Shown here: positions 17,157 to 25,878 of the stretch, in pieces
Layout: each line of letters begins with the position of its first letter
Numbering within the stretch: position 1 is the stretch's first letter
From: Natrinema salsiterrestre
Lineage (GTDB): Archaea > Halobacteriota > Halobacteria > Halobacteriales > Natrialbaceae
DNA: 64,000 nucleotides
Assembly (NCBI RefSeq): GCF_029502005.1
Contig: NZ_JAMQOT010000005.1
Span: forward strand, 368,991-432,990
Direction: 5' to 3'
Program-made: the position numbers and the translations under genes
Notes under the pieces: generated by a model
The model's database searches: none
What the model saw: only the letters and a program-made list of their open reading frames with translations
What the model was told of the DNA's origin: nothing

Positions 17157-18920
17157 TCAGGGGTACGGATGAAACGCCCGATCGAGGCGCGGCTCGAACC
17201 CGAGTGCCGCCGGGACGGACCGCGCCCGCTCCCCGAAGAACGGATCACCGGTGAACAGCGGTTGTGCGCCGGGAACCAGTACCCGGACCGCCTCGAAGCC
17301 GATTTCTTCGACGTCGCGAGTCGTCAGCCGCGCCGCGTAGGGCGTCAACCCGGCGTCGGCCGCCCGCGAACACAGCGCCTCGAGTCGGTCGACGCCCGCC
17401 GGCACGGGATCGGGGCCGACGCTCGCCGCAGGTACCGTCCGCTCGGTGTCGACGAACTCCCGGACGGGAGCAGGGAACGAGGCGTACTCGCCGATCTCGC
17501 CGCCCGCATCGTCGGCGTCTTCCGGTCCGAGATTTCGGAGCTCCATCCAGTTCTGGAGGGCCTCCGCCAGCGCCGACGTCGCGGCCGCAGCGGCGTCGAG
17601 TCCGGCGGCCGAGCCGACCGCGAACGCCGGCCACGAGTCGTCGGACGTCGCAACCGGCTCGCCGTCCTCGAGCGCGTCCGGCTCGCGATGGACGGCCACG
17701 GCGACCACGGGAACGTCGATATCCTGCGTGACGAGCAGCGGCGTCACGGACAGCCCCTCGCTCCGGGCGCGGCGCTCGAGCGTCGCGAAGGCGTCCGTCT
17801 CGACGGTCAGCCCGAGCGGGTCGAACGTCGAGTACCACGCGAGCATCGTCGCGTCGCGCTCGATCACTTCCGTCAGTCCGGACACCAGCGCGTCGACGGT
17901 CGAGGAACCGAGTCCCAGTCCGGTCGTGATCGCCGGAACCAGCGACTCGCCGGGCTGGGGGAACCGGACCGCCGCGGCGGGCAGCCGTGCCGCTTCGCCG
18001 GTGGCGAGGTTCTCGCCCGCCACCCAGCGGTGTTCCTCGTCCGGTTCGTAGGCCGGTGCGTCATCCGGTCGGACCAGTTCAGTCGGAGAGACCGCGTTCT
18101 CGAGGGCGGCCTCGCTCGCGTGCACGAAGTCGTCCTCGCGGTAGACGCCGGCGCAGTAGCGCTCCAGTCCCTCGCCGACGGCTTTCATCAGCGCCGCGTT
18201 CCAGTCGTCGGCGACGCCGGCCGCCTGTCGCGGTGCGCTGGCGTCGCTGTACGCGGTGGTGTCCGCGACCGTGGACAGGTAGTACGGTGCCGGGAACGAC
18301 TCGATCTCGCCGATGCTCGTGATCGGACCCACGCGCTCGTCGATCGCCCGCTCGGCGGCCGCGACGGCCGCGTCGAGGTCGAGCGTTTCGGCGTCGCGTG
18401 CGAGCCCGCGATCACGGTCGCCACCCGCACACTCGCAGCCGGGAACGGGCAGAAATCCCCGTCGAGCGTGGGGGACTTCGAGCACGTGCCCCATAATCGA
18501 TTCCGGCTCGCCCGAGAGGACGCGGACGCATTCGCGGCCGGCGACCGCGCCTGCAAATCGCGCTGCGCTGCGATCGGCCTGCGGGCCCTCCCCGCGTTCC
18601 TCGAGGTTCGACGCGACGCGAGCGCGGAGACAGTCGAAACAGCCCGTTTCGGCCGCGAATCCCGAGACCGATGCGTCGACGTCCGGAATCGGCTGGCCGC
18701 CGATCCCGCCGATCTCGACGGCGATCCAGGGGGTTCCGCCGTCGCGAGCGGCCTCGTTTGCATGTTCGAACGACGCCGAGCCGGCGACGTCGCTGACGAC
18801 CGCGAAGCGAGCGTCGGCGAGATCCGCCGGAGCGGCGTCGCGGACGCCGACGTCGACGTCATCGAGCGCGGTGACGACCGCCTCACGGACGGGATCGTCA
18901 CCGACGACGGAGACTTGCAT
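17157..18920 (-). CDS. YcaO cyclodehydratase fused to ThiF-like partner domain
   Basis: YcaO enzymes use ATP to activate backbone amides, making azolines or thioamides in peptides and proteins. In these 587 residues the first 170 form a TOMM-partner-like domain with zinc-type cysteines (CFDCLRAR near 93 and CECAGG near 160). The YcaO domain follows. Its nucleotide-binding motifs are present: AVGEGLERYC near 250, TEVIERDA near 360 and an SALAEALQNW helix near 450. The end HPYP resembles the proline-rich C-terminus of azoline-forming YcaOs. No peptide substrate gene is obvious nearby. It converges with the lipoprotein gene. The start is ATG 18920; the ORF-extending GTG at 18947 adds nine residues. 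Confidence 0.88.
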   Translation of the reverse strand: MQVSVVGDDPVREAVVTALDDVDVGVRDAAPADLADARFAVVSDVAGSASFEHANEAARDGGTPWIAVEIGGIGGQPIPDVDASVSGFAAETGCFDCLRARVASNLEERGEGPQADRSAARFAGAVAGRECVRVLSGEPESIMGHVLEVPHARRGFLPVPGCECAGGDRDRGLARDAETLDLDAAVAAAERAIDERVGPITSIGEIESFPAPYYLSTVADTTAYSDASAPRQAAGVADDWNAALMKAVGEGLERYCAGVYREDDFVHASEAALENAVSPTELVRPDDAPAYEPDEEHRWVAGENLATGEAARLPAAAVRFPQPGESLVPAITTGLGLGSSTVDALVSGLTEVIERDATMLAWYSTFDPLGLTVETDAFATLERRARSEGLSVTPLLVTQDIDVPVVAVAVHREPDALEDGEPVATSDDSWPAFAVGSAAGLDAAAAATSALAEALQNWMELRNLGPEDADDAGGEIGEYASFPAPVREFVDTERTVPAASVGPDPVPAGVDRLEALCSRAADAGLTPYAARLTTRDVEEIGFEAVRVLVPGAQPLFTGDPFFGERARSVPAALGFEPRLDRAFHPYP

Positions 18921-19016
18921 ACCCCTACCTGCTGGCGCGGGCGGCAAAAGCGCCCCGCTCGAGCCTCGCCGTGACGGGACCCGGCAGACTCGAGCGGGTA
19001 CCGGTCGACCGACGCG

Positions 19017-20255
19017 TCAGTCTTCCGTCGGCACCCCGGAATCGACGTAGACGAGTTCGTCCGCGCTCTCGAGCATCCGGACCCCCCAGGTGACGGTCAC
19101 GGGGACGAGCGCGGTCGTGAAGACGGCGATGAACACGAGAATCGAGAACATCGACTGGTCGATGACGCCGGCCTCGTAGGCGACCTGCGCGATGATGATC
19201 TCGACGGTCCCGCGGCCGTTCATGCCGAATCCGACGACCAGGCCCTCGAGGGAGGTGAGCGACGTCGGCAGCGAGAACAGCCACGAGCCGATGATCTTGC
19301 CGAGGAACGCGATGGCGACGAGCACGGCGAGAATCCCCGGCGTGTCGGAGAACACGCCGAAGGTGATCTGGAACCCGACGGTAACGAAGAAGACGGGCGC
19401 GAAGAACCCCATCGCGAGATCGTACATCACCGTGTGCATGTGCTCGTAGAGATCGGGTTCGACGTCGGCCTGTCGGAGGAACATGCCCGCCATGAAGCCG
19501 CCGACGATCATGTGCAGTTCCGCGAGGGTCGCGAGGTAGGCGAACAGCAGGGAGACGAGCAGGGCGAACGTGAACGCCGTCGTCCGATCGACGAACCCGT
19601 ACCGCTCGCGCTGGCGTTCGATGTACCGCCAGGCGACCGGCAGAAAGCGGTACCCGAGGACGAGCGTGACCGCGAAAAAGCCGATCGCCTGCAGGACGAT
19701 CGTCCCGATTTCGCTCGGCTCGAACGTCCCCACCGTCACGTAGCTGTCGACGCCAGCGAACGCGATGAGGACGCCGACGTCCGACGCGAGCGCGCCGCCG
19801 AGTAATACGTTCGCGATTCGGGTGTCGAGGAGGTCGAGGTCCGCGAGGATCCGAGACTTCGTGGCCAGCGACGTCGCGGCCATCGCGAGACCGAGAAAGA
19901 GCGCCGCCCCCGTCGAAATCGCGAGCCAGACGCCGGCCGCGTAGCCCATGCCGAAGGGGATAACGAAGGCTCCGAAGGCGATCAACAGCGACTGCGGGCC
20001 GAGCTCGAACAGCTCCCGGAGATCCACCTCCATCCCGACGTAGACCATCAGGAGGAACACGCCGAGTTCGGACAGCACCGAGAGCAGTTCCGAGGGTCGC
20101 AGGAGTCCGATCAGCGCCGGTCCGAACGCGATGCCGGCGAACAGCTCTCCCATCATCGTGGGGTACCCCAGGCGCTCAGCGAGGGCACCGAACACCCACG
20201 CGACCGAGAGGACGAGCAGGAGGCTCAGGATGTCGATGTCGACGGCTTCGACCAT
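19017..20255 (-). CDS. CPA2-type cation:proton antiporter (Kef/Nha family)
   Basis: This 412-residue membrane protein has about 12 hydrophobic helices and belongs to the sodium/hydrogen exchanger CPA2 fold. The conserved GELFAGIAFGPAL segment is near residue 36 and the NGRGTVEIIIA stretch is near 345. It has no C-terminal RCK/TrkA domain, so ligand gating would need another subunit. It probably exports Na+ or K+ against protons. The 170-bp gap to the MATE gene and lack of overlap suggest separate transcription. Confidence 0.88.
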   Translation of the reverse strand: MVEAVDIDILSLLLVLSVAWVFGALAERLGYPTMMGELFAGIAFGPALIGLLRPSELLSVLSELGVFLLMVYVGMEVDLRELFELGPQSLLIAFGAFVIPFGMGYAAGVWLAISTGAALFLGLAMAATSLATKSRILADLDLLDTRIANVLLGGALASDVGVLIAFAGVDSYVTVGTFEPSEIGTIVLQAIGFFAVTLVLGYRFLPVAWRYIERQRERYGFVDRTTAFTFALLVSLLFAYLATLAELHMIVGGFMAGMFLRQADVEPDLYEHMHTVMYDLAMGFFAPVFFVTVGFQITFGVFSDTPGILAVLVAIAFLGKIIGSWLFSLPTSLTSLEGLVVGFGMNGRGTVEIIIAQVAYEAGVIDQSMFSILVFIAVFTTALVPVTVTWGVRMLESADELVYVDSGVPTED

Positions 20256-20427
20256 CGGTCACCCCTGCGAAGCGTGACTGGACCGGTCGCGGCGCTGTTC
20301 CCGTCCGTCGATCCGACAGCGGGGGCTGTTACGCGGTCGTTTCATTGTGACTACTCCCGGTCGATTACGTCGACTCACGGGCACTTCACTGGTGTGGGTA
20401 CTCCACCGTTCCGTAGTGACAGCCCGC

Positions 20428-21903
20428 TCAGTCGTCGGTCCCGGCCTCACCGACCTCGAGATCGTCGCCCAGCTTCGGAGCCCCGTCGTCGGTGAGGTCG
20501 ACGTCGCGCCACGTCCCGCGTCGATACCAGCCGTACGCGAGCCCGGCACCGACGGCGTTCGAGACGGCGAAGGCGATCCAGATCCCGCGGTAGTCGATGG
20601 CCTGTGCGAGGACGTAGGACATCGGGAGACGGACGAGCCCGTAGATCACGAGGACGATCGCCGCCGCGGTGAGCGTCTTCCCGGTGCCACGGAAACTCCC
20701 GTTGTAGGCCCGCATTACGCCGATGAAGCCGAAGGAGGGAGCGACATACTTGAGGAAGGAGGCCCCCGCCTCGATGACCTGCGGATCGTTCGTAAAGATG
20801 GCCGTAATGGGTCGCGCGCCGAGCCACGCCACGACCCCCAGCGCGCCGAGGACGACGAACATCGTGCGGGCGGCGAAGTCGGCGGTCGCTTTCGCTCGCT
20901 CGGGTTTGCCCGCGCCCACGTTCTGACCGGTCATCGTCTCGACGCCCCGAGCGACCGCGATCGCCGGCAGGAAGATGACGGAGAACACGCGCGTGCCGAT
21001 CCCGTAGGCCGCGACGACCGTGTCCGGGAAGAAGGCGACGATCACGAGCAGGAGGTTGATCGACAGCGCTCGCCCCATCCCCTCGATCGACGCCGGAAAC
21101 CCGATCGAAACGAGTTTCTCGGCGAAGGAGAGATCCGGGCGCATCTGCTCGAGTCGAATGCGGACGCCTCGAGTTCCGCGGAACATGATTACCAGTCCGA
21201 CGGCGAGCGCGATGCCGCGCGAGAAGACCGTCGCGATCGCCGCCCCCTGGATCCCGAGCTCGGGGAACACCCACCAGCCGAAGATCAAAAACGGGTCGAG
21301 GACGACGTTGAGCAGGACCGAACCGAACATCACGAGCATCGGCGTGATCGTGTCGCCGTAGCCCCGCATCAGCGCGATGAAGACGAAAAAGCCGAACATG
21401 AAGGGCATGCCCAGCGAGATGACCTGCATGTACTCGGTCGCCAGCGGCAACACGTCCCGTGACGCGCCGAGCAGTCCGAGCAGGTCCTCGACGAACGCGT
21501 AGCCGACGAGTCCGAGGATCAGCGCCGCGAGCAGCGACAGGGCGACGGTCTGGGAGGCCGCGTACTCGGCTTCGGCCTCCTCCTCCGCGCCGATATGCTG
21601 GGCGACGAGCACGCTGCCGGCGACCGACAGCCCCAGCCCGACCGAGATGAGCAGGAAGACCATCGGGAACGCGAAGCTGATCGCCGCGAGCGCTTCGGTG
21701 CTGTACTGCCCCAGCCAGAACGTGTCGATGAGGTTGTAGGCCGTCTGCAGCAGGTTCGTCACCACGATCGGGAGGGAGAGGTAGAACAGCGGTTTCGCGA
21801 TGCCGCCCGAGGTGAGATCGAACTCGTCGCGGCTCTTGAACAGCCCGGTGACTCGGTCGAGCCGAGCGCGGAGCCAGCCGACGAGCCGATCCAGCAGGCT
21901 CAT
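20428..21903 (-). CDS. MATE-family multidrug/sodium efflux transporter
   Basis: This 491-residue protein has about 12 membrane helices in two MatE repeats, beginning with PLFYLSLPIVVTNLLQTAYN near residue 37. Members extrude cationic drugs or metabolites with Na+ or H+ antiport. The start ATG overlaps the TGA of the upstream TetR gene (ATGA, 21900-21903), so regulator and pump are translated together. The C-terminal tail is acidic and hydrophilic. The TetR neighbour and its operator suggest that the pump is induced by its own substrate. Confidence 0.93.
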   Translation of the reverse strand: MSLLDRLVGWLRARLDRVTGLFKSRDEFDLTSGGIAKPLFYLSLPIVVTNLLQTAYNLIDTFWLGQYSTEALAAISFAFPMVFLLISVGLGLSVAGSVLVAQHIGAEEEAEAEYAASQTVALSLLAALILGLVGYAFVEDLLGLLGASRDVLPLATEYMQVISLGMPFMFGFFVFIALMRGYGDTITPMLVMFGSVLLNVVLDPFLIFGWWVFPELGIQGAAIATVFSRGIALAVGLVIMFRGTRGVRIRLEQMRPDLSFAEKLVSIGFPASIEGMGRALSINLLLVIVAFFPDTVVAAYGIGTRVFSVIFLPAIAVARGVETMTGQNVGAGKPERAKATADFAARTMFVVLGALGVVAWLGARPITAIFTNDPQVIEAGASFLKYVAPSFGFIGVMRAYNGSFRGTGKTLTAAAIVLVIYGLVRLPMSYVLAQAIDYRGIWIAFAVSNAVGAGLAYGWYRRGTWRDVDLTDDGAPKLGDDLEVGEAGTDD

Positions 21904-22532
21904 TCGTCGGCCCCCGTGTGCTCGTCCTCCACCGCAGTGTCACCATTGATCGAGCCGTCTGCCCGAAGGTGTTCGTCGATGTACTCGTGGACGTGGCGCT
22001 TGGTGTGCTCGGGCGACCGATCGACCGCGGCCGCCCGCGCCTCAGCACCGTTGAAGACGGTGACGAGGAAGTCCGCCGTTTCGTCCGGATCGACGTCGGC
22101 GCGGAACTCTCCCGCCTCGAGCCCGTCCGAAACGAGACCGGCGATCCGATCCCGCAGCGCACGGTCGAACTCGCGCAGTTGCTCCCGATAGGCCTCATTG
22201 TACGGCGACTGGGCCTTGATCTCGAGGATCGCCGTCCGGAACTCCTCGGCGGAGTCCGGGTCCGACGGGGTCAGGAGTTCGTCGAGGAACGCGCGGAGCC
22301 GCTCGTCCGGCGTCTCGCCGGGCACGGTCTCGGTTCGGTCCTCGAATCTGTCCAGCAGGTACTCCAGAAACGACTCGAGGAGGTCCTGTTTCCCCTCGAA
22401 GTGATAGTGTAGCGTCCCCTTGGTCTTGCTCGACTCTTCGGCGATGTCCTGCATCGTCAGCTCCGCGTAGCCGTGTTTGCAGAGCGCGCGGTACGTCGCA
22501 TCCATCAGGTCATCGATCGTGTCGTCCGTCAT
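21900..22532 (-). CDS. TetR/AcrR-family transcriptional repressor
   Basis: The 210 residues have an N-terminal three-helix HTH domain (YAELTMQDIAEESSKTKGTLHYHFEGK near 22-48). A ligand-binding helical domain with a TetR_C-like pattern follows. It is the first gene of a two-gene operon with the MATE pump. A perfect palindrome lies 24-37 nt before its start codon, where RNA polymerase would bind, so autorepression of the whole operon is the simple reading. The effector is unknown. The last 20 residues are acidic and may be disordered. Confidence 0.93.
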   Translation of the reverse strand: MTDDTIDDLMDATYRALCKHGYAELTMQDIAEESSKTKGTLHYHFEGKQDLLESFLEYLLDRFEDRTETVPGETPDERLRAFLDELLTPSDPDSAEEFRTAILEIKAQSPYNEAYREQLREFDRALRDRIAGLVSDGLEAGEFRADVDPDETADFLVTVFNGAEARAAAVDRSPEHTKRHVHEYIDEHLRADGSINGDTAVEDEHTGADE

Positions 22533-22555
22533 TCGGGGAGGGTCTACACGAACTT

Positions 22556-22569
22556 ACTGACTGGTCAGT
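22556..22569. promoter_or_regulatory. TetR operator palindrome
   Basis: ACTGAC-TG-GTCAGT is a perfect inverted repeat with 6-bp arms, 24-37 nt before the TetR start codon. In a leaderless promoter this spot overlaps the TATA or start site, as expected for a repressor site. The bases around it extend the symmetry to TGACT/AGTCA in an overlapping register. Confidence 0.65.
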
Positions 22570-22688
22570 CAAAAGTCCTCGGTAACGGACCGGTTACCGG
22601 TCGCACTCGAGAGCGGTGAGACGACACGGGACGCGCTGTCGTCGCTAAAACCGGAAATCGATCGGAAGAGGATCGGAGGGAGAAGTCG

Positions 22689-23138
22689 TTACTCCTGCTC
22701 GCGCAGTCGCTCGAGGACTTCTTCGGCGTTTTCGACGGCCTGCTCTTTCTTCGCGGGATAGGCCTCGACTTTCCCGCGGAAGGTGATGCCGTCGCCGAGT
22801 CGAACGTCGCCGCCGAAGGCCGCCTGTTTGTCGAGTCGCAGGAAGAGTTCGGTGTTCTCGGTGACCCGCTCGTCGAGTTCGTCGATTAGCTCGTCGAAGG
22901 ACTCGAGGTCGGCAAGCCGCGAGAGGACGTGCCGGACGTCGTCGGCGTTTTCGACGCGCGCCGAGAGGACGAGGATCCGGTCGCCGTAGTGGCCCTCGCT
23001 CTCGGTGCGCTCGAGCTCGAACGGCTCGTCGTCGCCGTCGGGGAGGAAGGTTCGGAGCGCCTCCTCGACGCGTTTTTCGTCCTCGGTGGCGTAGCAGAAC
23101 GTCCGGAGATCGACGTAGTGAAGCGGGATCTGTGGCAT
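22689..23138 (-). CDS. RNA-binding protein, predicted exosome-associated (COG1325 type)
   Basis: This 149-residue protein belongs to a small archaeal family, DUF54/COG1325, predicted to be exosome subunits or RNA-binding proteins. It begins with a strand-rich block (MPQIPLHYVDLRTFCYATEDEKRVEEALRTF). Typical family features follow: LVLSARVENADDVRHVLSRL near residues 55-75 and an FLRLDKQAAFGG segment near 100. The sequence ends in a charged helix. It is followed by a small SH3-like gene with an 82-bp gap and may share its transcript. RNA-binding function is known only by family. Confidence 0.7.
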   Translation of the reverse strand: MPQIPLHYVDLRTFCYATEDEKRVEEALRTFLPDGDDEPFELERTESEGHYGDRILVLSARVENADDVRHVLSRLADLESFDELIDELDERVTENTELFLRLDKQAAFGGDVRLGDGITFRGKVEAYPAKKEQAVENAEEVLERLREQE

Positions 23139-23220
23139 CTGCGATTCGAATGTCGGGATAGCGGGGGCGCGGTGATACTCGGTGCCGGGACTCGAGGGGA
23201 TGTCGTCCCGCGAGCGGTGC

Positions 23221-23442
23221 TTACTCCTCGTCTTCGTCGGCGTCGGCGTCGGCGTCGTCAGCGTCGGCTGCCGCCTCGAGGTCGTCCTCGGGGACGCCGG
23301 CCTCCTGGCCGTCGTCGAAGCTGATGGTGTAGGTGACGTCGCCGAACATCGATTCCATGGTCTGGGTAACGGTGCCGGTCTCGCCGTCGTACTCGCTGTG
23401 CTCGTCGTGCAGGACGACGCGGTCGTCTTCCTCGAAGCTCAT
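23221..23442 (-). CDS. Small acidic SH3/KOW-like protein
   Basis: The 73 residues begin with a compact beta domain (DRVVLHDEHSEYDGETGTV, FGDVTYTISFDDG) of KOW/SH3-like pattern, followed by an acidic tail of nearly alternating Ala, Asp and Glu. The tail is extreme even for a haloarchaeon and may be disordered. I start at ATG 23442; the frame before it is noise. Function is unknown; SH3-like folds of this size often bind nucleic acid or protein partners. Confidence 0.65.
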   Translation of the reverse strand: MSFEEDDRVVLHDEHSEYDGETGTVTQTMESMFGDVTYTISFDDGQEAGVPEDDLEAAADADDADADADEDEE

Positions 23443-23734
23443 AGCGTGTAATTTCCCGTCTGCGTGTAAAAAGGGACTGATTCGCGGCAGGTGATCGAGC
23501 GTCCCTCGAGAGGGCAGAATACTCGACAAAGGGAGGATCCGATAGAAACGGTGCCGGCGGACGTTCCGCTTACGTGGCTGCTATCGTGACCTCCACACCC
23601 TCCCCAGCCGATTCGCTCGGTCGCGACGCTCCCTCGCTCATCCCTCGCGCATAGTTACACGGCGGTTCGCCGGTGGCTCACCGCCGTCCAGCGCGCGCCA
23701 TCGCACTGTCGGTTACCACGGATAGAGAGGTGGG
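23443..23734. other. Intergenic segment, no gene seen
   Basis: About 290 bp downstream of the ABC permease gene. It contains purine/pyrimidine-biased CGCTCGGTCGCGACGCTCC-like sequence common in haloarchaeal spacers and a GGCGGTTCGCCGGTGGCTC run. No open frame with coding composition is present. Confidence 0.4.
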
Positions 23735-24628
23735 TCAGTTCAGGTCGGCCCGTTCGAAGCGCCGGTAGCCGATCGCGATCGGGACGACGATCCAGGCCAG
23801 CAACACGACGGGGGCGAACCACTCCGAGAGGTAGAACGGCACGTCTCCGGCGACGCGGTTCGACGTCAGGAGCGTTCCCTCCTGGAACGACCCCGCTGGC
23901 ACGTCCTCGACGATGTTCTCCCAGCCGACCAGCGCCGGCACGTACGCGTCGATCATCGAGGCGATCGCCTGCCGGTAGGACTCGAGCGGGTTCAGTCGGA
24001 GGGCGAAGAGGTACCACGCCGGTGCCTCGACGCCGACGAGTTCCCCCTCGAGCGCGTAGTGGAGACCGGCGATCAGCGGATGCCACAGCATCGTAAACAG
24101 AATGTAGCTGCCGATCGCGCCGCCCATCGCGCCCATTCTGGTGTCAGTCATCGCCGAGACGCCGACCGCGATGGCGGTGAAGGCGGCCCCGAGCAGGACC
24201 GTCAGGGCGACGAACCCCAGTACCGTGGGGACGGGCAGCGAGCCGAACAGGGCGAACATCAGGGCGGCGGCGAACGCACAGGCCGCGAGCGTGGCGACGA
24301 CGATGACGCCGGTTCGACTCGCGAGCTTGCCGACGAGGACGTCGCGGCGGTTGTGGGAGAGGCCGAAGAGGATCCGGAGGCTGCCGGACTGGCGTTCGCC
24401 GACGATCGCCATGTAGCCGACGACCAGCGCGATGATCGGAACGAACAGTTGCCCGCCGATATTGGTGAAGAAGAAAATCACGTCCGTCGCGCTCGCATCG
24501 TCGATCTGGGACGACGCACCGAGCGTCACGATCCCCATCAGAAGCAGGAAGACTGCAGTGATTCCCCAGACCATCCGCGACCGCACGACGTCCTCGAAGT
24601 CCTTGCGCGCTATCGCGGTCCAGGTCAT
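23735..24628 (-). CDS. ABC-2 type transporter permease
   Basis: This 297-residue membrane protein has six hydrophobic helices. A long extracytoplasmic stretch lies around residues 195-255, after the fourth or fifth helix. The pattern MTWTAIARKDFEDVVRSRMV at the N-terminus is typical of ABC-2/Nos-type permeases. Its start overlaps the stop of the ATPase gene by 4 nt (ATGA), so the pair is coupled and forms one exporter. The substrate is unknown; related haloarchaeal pairs are annotated as drug or copper-linked exporters without proof. Confidence 0.9.
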   Translation of the reverse strand: MTWTAIARKDFEDVVRSRMVWGITAVFLLLMGIVTLGASSQIDDASATDVIFFFTNIGGQLFVPIIALVVGYMAIVGERQSGSLRILFGLSHNRRDVLVGKLASRTGVIVVATLAACAFAAALMFALFGSLPVPTVLGFVALTVLLGAAFTAIAVGVSAMTDTRMGAMGGAIGSYILFTMLWHPLIAGLHYALEGELVGVEAPAWYLFALRLNPLESYRQAIASMIDAYVPALVGWENIVEDVPAGSFQEGTLLTSNRVAGDVPFYLSEWFAPVVLLAWIVVPIAIGYRRFERADLN

Positions 24629-25656
24629 CGGTCCCCCTCCTCGGTGTCCGCTTCGAGTGAGCCCTCGTCTTCGATCACCACGTCCCCCGCAGGGGCCGAC
24701 TCGGTCGTCGAATCCGAATCGGGACCGGCGATGGTTCCCGTCCCGGTAAACGCCGCGAACAGGTCTTCGAGCGTGGCCTCCTCGATATCGAAATCGAGGA
24801 CCGCCGTGTCCGATTCGACGAGGCGGTGGACGACCGTCGCCTTGGCGCGCGGATCGGTGTAGGAGACGTACAAACCGTCAGCGTCTCGAGTGACGTCGGT
24901 AACGCCCTCGATCCCGGATAGATCGTCGACCGCATCGTCGGGTTCGCCGGCCGTTTCGAGGACGAGTCGCGACCCGACGCCGGCCGTTTCTCGGAGCCCC
25001 TCGATGGTATCGACGGTGACCAGTTCGCCGTCGTCGAGGATGCCGACCCGGTCACAGACCGCAGCCACCTGCCCGAGGATGTGACTCGAGAAGAAGACGG
25101 TCGTCCCGCGTTCGGCTTCCTCGCGAACGATTTCCTGCATCGTCCTGATCCCGTGTGGGTCGAGACCGCCCGACGGTTCGTCGAGGACGAGCACCGCCGG
25201 ATCGCCCGCGAGCGCCATCGCCATGGCGAGTCGCTGGAGCATCCCCTTGGAGTAGTCGCCGACCGGCCGCCGCCCGTCGGTCCGATCGAGTCCGACCCGC
25301 TCGAGGAGGGCGGCGGGATCGGCGTCGCCGTTCTGGGACGCGATCGCGAACTCGAGGTGGCGATACCCCGATGAACGGTGCCAGAGATCGAACCCCTCCG
25401 GCAGGACGCCGACGCGGTCGCGGACTGCGTCCGTCTCCTCTTGCGTATCGTAACCGTGGACCATCGCGGCTCCCTCGGTCGGACGGACGAAGTCCAGTAG
25501 CAGATCGATCGTCGTCGTTTTCCCGGCGCCGTTCGGCCCGAGAAAGCCGAACACTTCCCCGTCGGCGACCTCGAGGTCGAGGCCCTCGAGCGCCACGACG
25601 GCGTCGTCGCCGGACCCGTAGCGTTTCGTGAGTCCCCGCGTTCGTATTGCCGTCAT
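24625..25656 (-). CDS. ABC transporter ATP-binding protein
   Basis: This 343-residue ATPase energises the permease encoded directly after it. Walker A GPNGAGKTT is near residue 38, the signature YSKGMLQRLA near 135, and Walker B VLVLDEPSGGLDP near 155, followed by the H-loop in FFSSHIL. The residues after about 220 form the C-terminal accessory domain found in exporter-type ATPases of the DrrA/NatA kind, ending in an acidic tail. It is the first gene of a two-gene operon. Confidence 0.95.
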   Translation of the reverse strand: MTAIRTRGLTKRYGSGDDAVVALEGLDLEVADGEVFGFLGPNGAGKTTTIDLLLDFVRPTEGAAMVHGYDTQEETDAVRDRVGVLPEGFDLWHRSSGYRHLEFAIASQNGDADPAALLERVGLDRTDGRRPVGDYSKGMLQRLAMAMALAGDPAVLVLDEPSGGLDPHGIRTMQEIVREEAERGTTVFFSSHILGQVAAVCDRVGILDDGELVTVDTIEGLRETAGVGSRLVLETAGEPDDAVDDLSGIEGVTDVTRDADGLYVSYTDPRAKATVVHRLVESDTAVLDFDIEEATLEDLFAAFTGTGTIAGPDSDSTTESAPAGDVVIEDEGSLEADTEEGDR

Positions 25657-25878
25657 GTGAATCTCACAACACGACCAGATAGAAATAGCATTCGAGCGGT
25701 CGCATTTCTGAAATGAAGGGGCACCGGAAACGAGCGCTCGGACGGACGCCGACGAGGCCCCGGACGCCGGACGAAGGACCCCTGTAGAAGCGGTCTCCGT
25801 CAGATAGCGACGTCCGATGTGATGCGGTGCGAACGAACCGAAAAGCCGCGATCGAAACCGAATCGAACCGCCGTCAGA

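Noticed and set aside
17169..18974. 601-residue plus-strand frame opposite the YcaO gene
   Set aside because: Shadow of YcaO, Arg/Gly-rich; the minus strand has clear YcaO motifs.
20347..21462. 371-residue plus-strand frame opposite the MATE gene
   Set aside because: Asp/Arg/His-rich shadow; the MATE reading is unambiguous.
20447..22198. 583-residue minus-strand frame in another frame of MATE and TetR
   Set aside because: Very Arg-rich; overlaps two real genes in a different frame.
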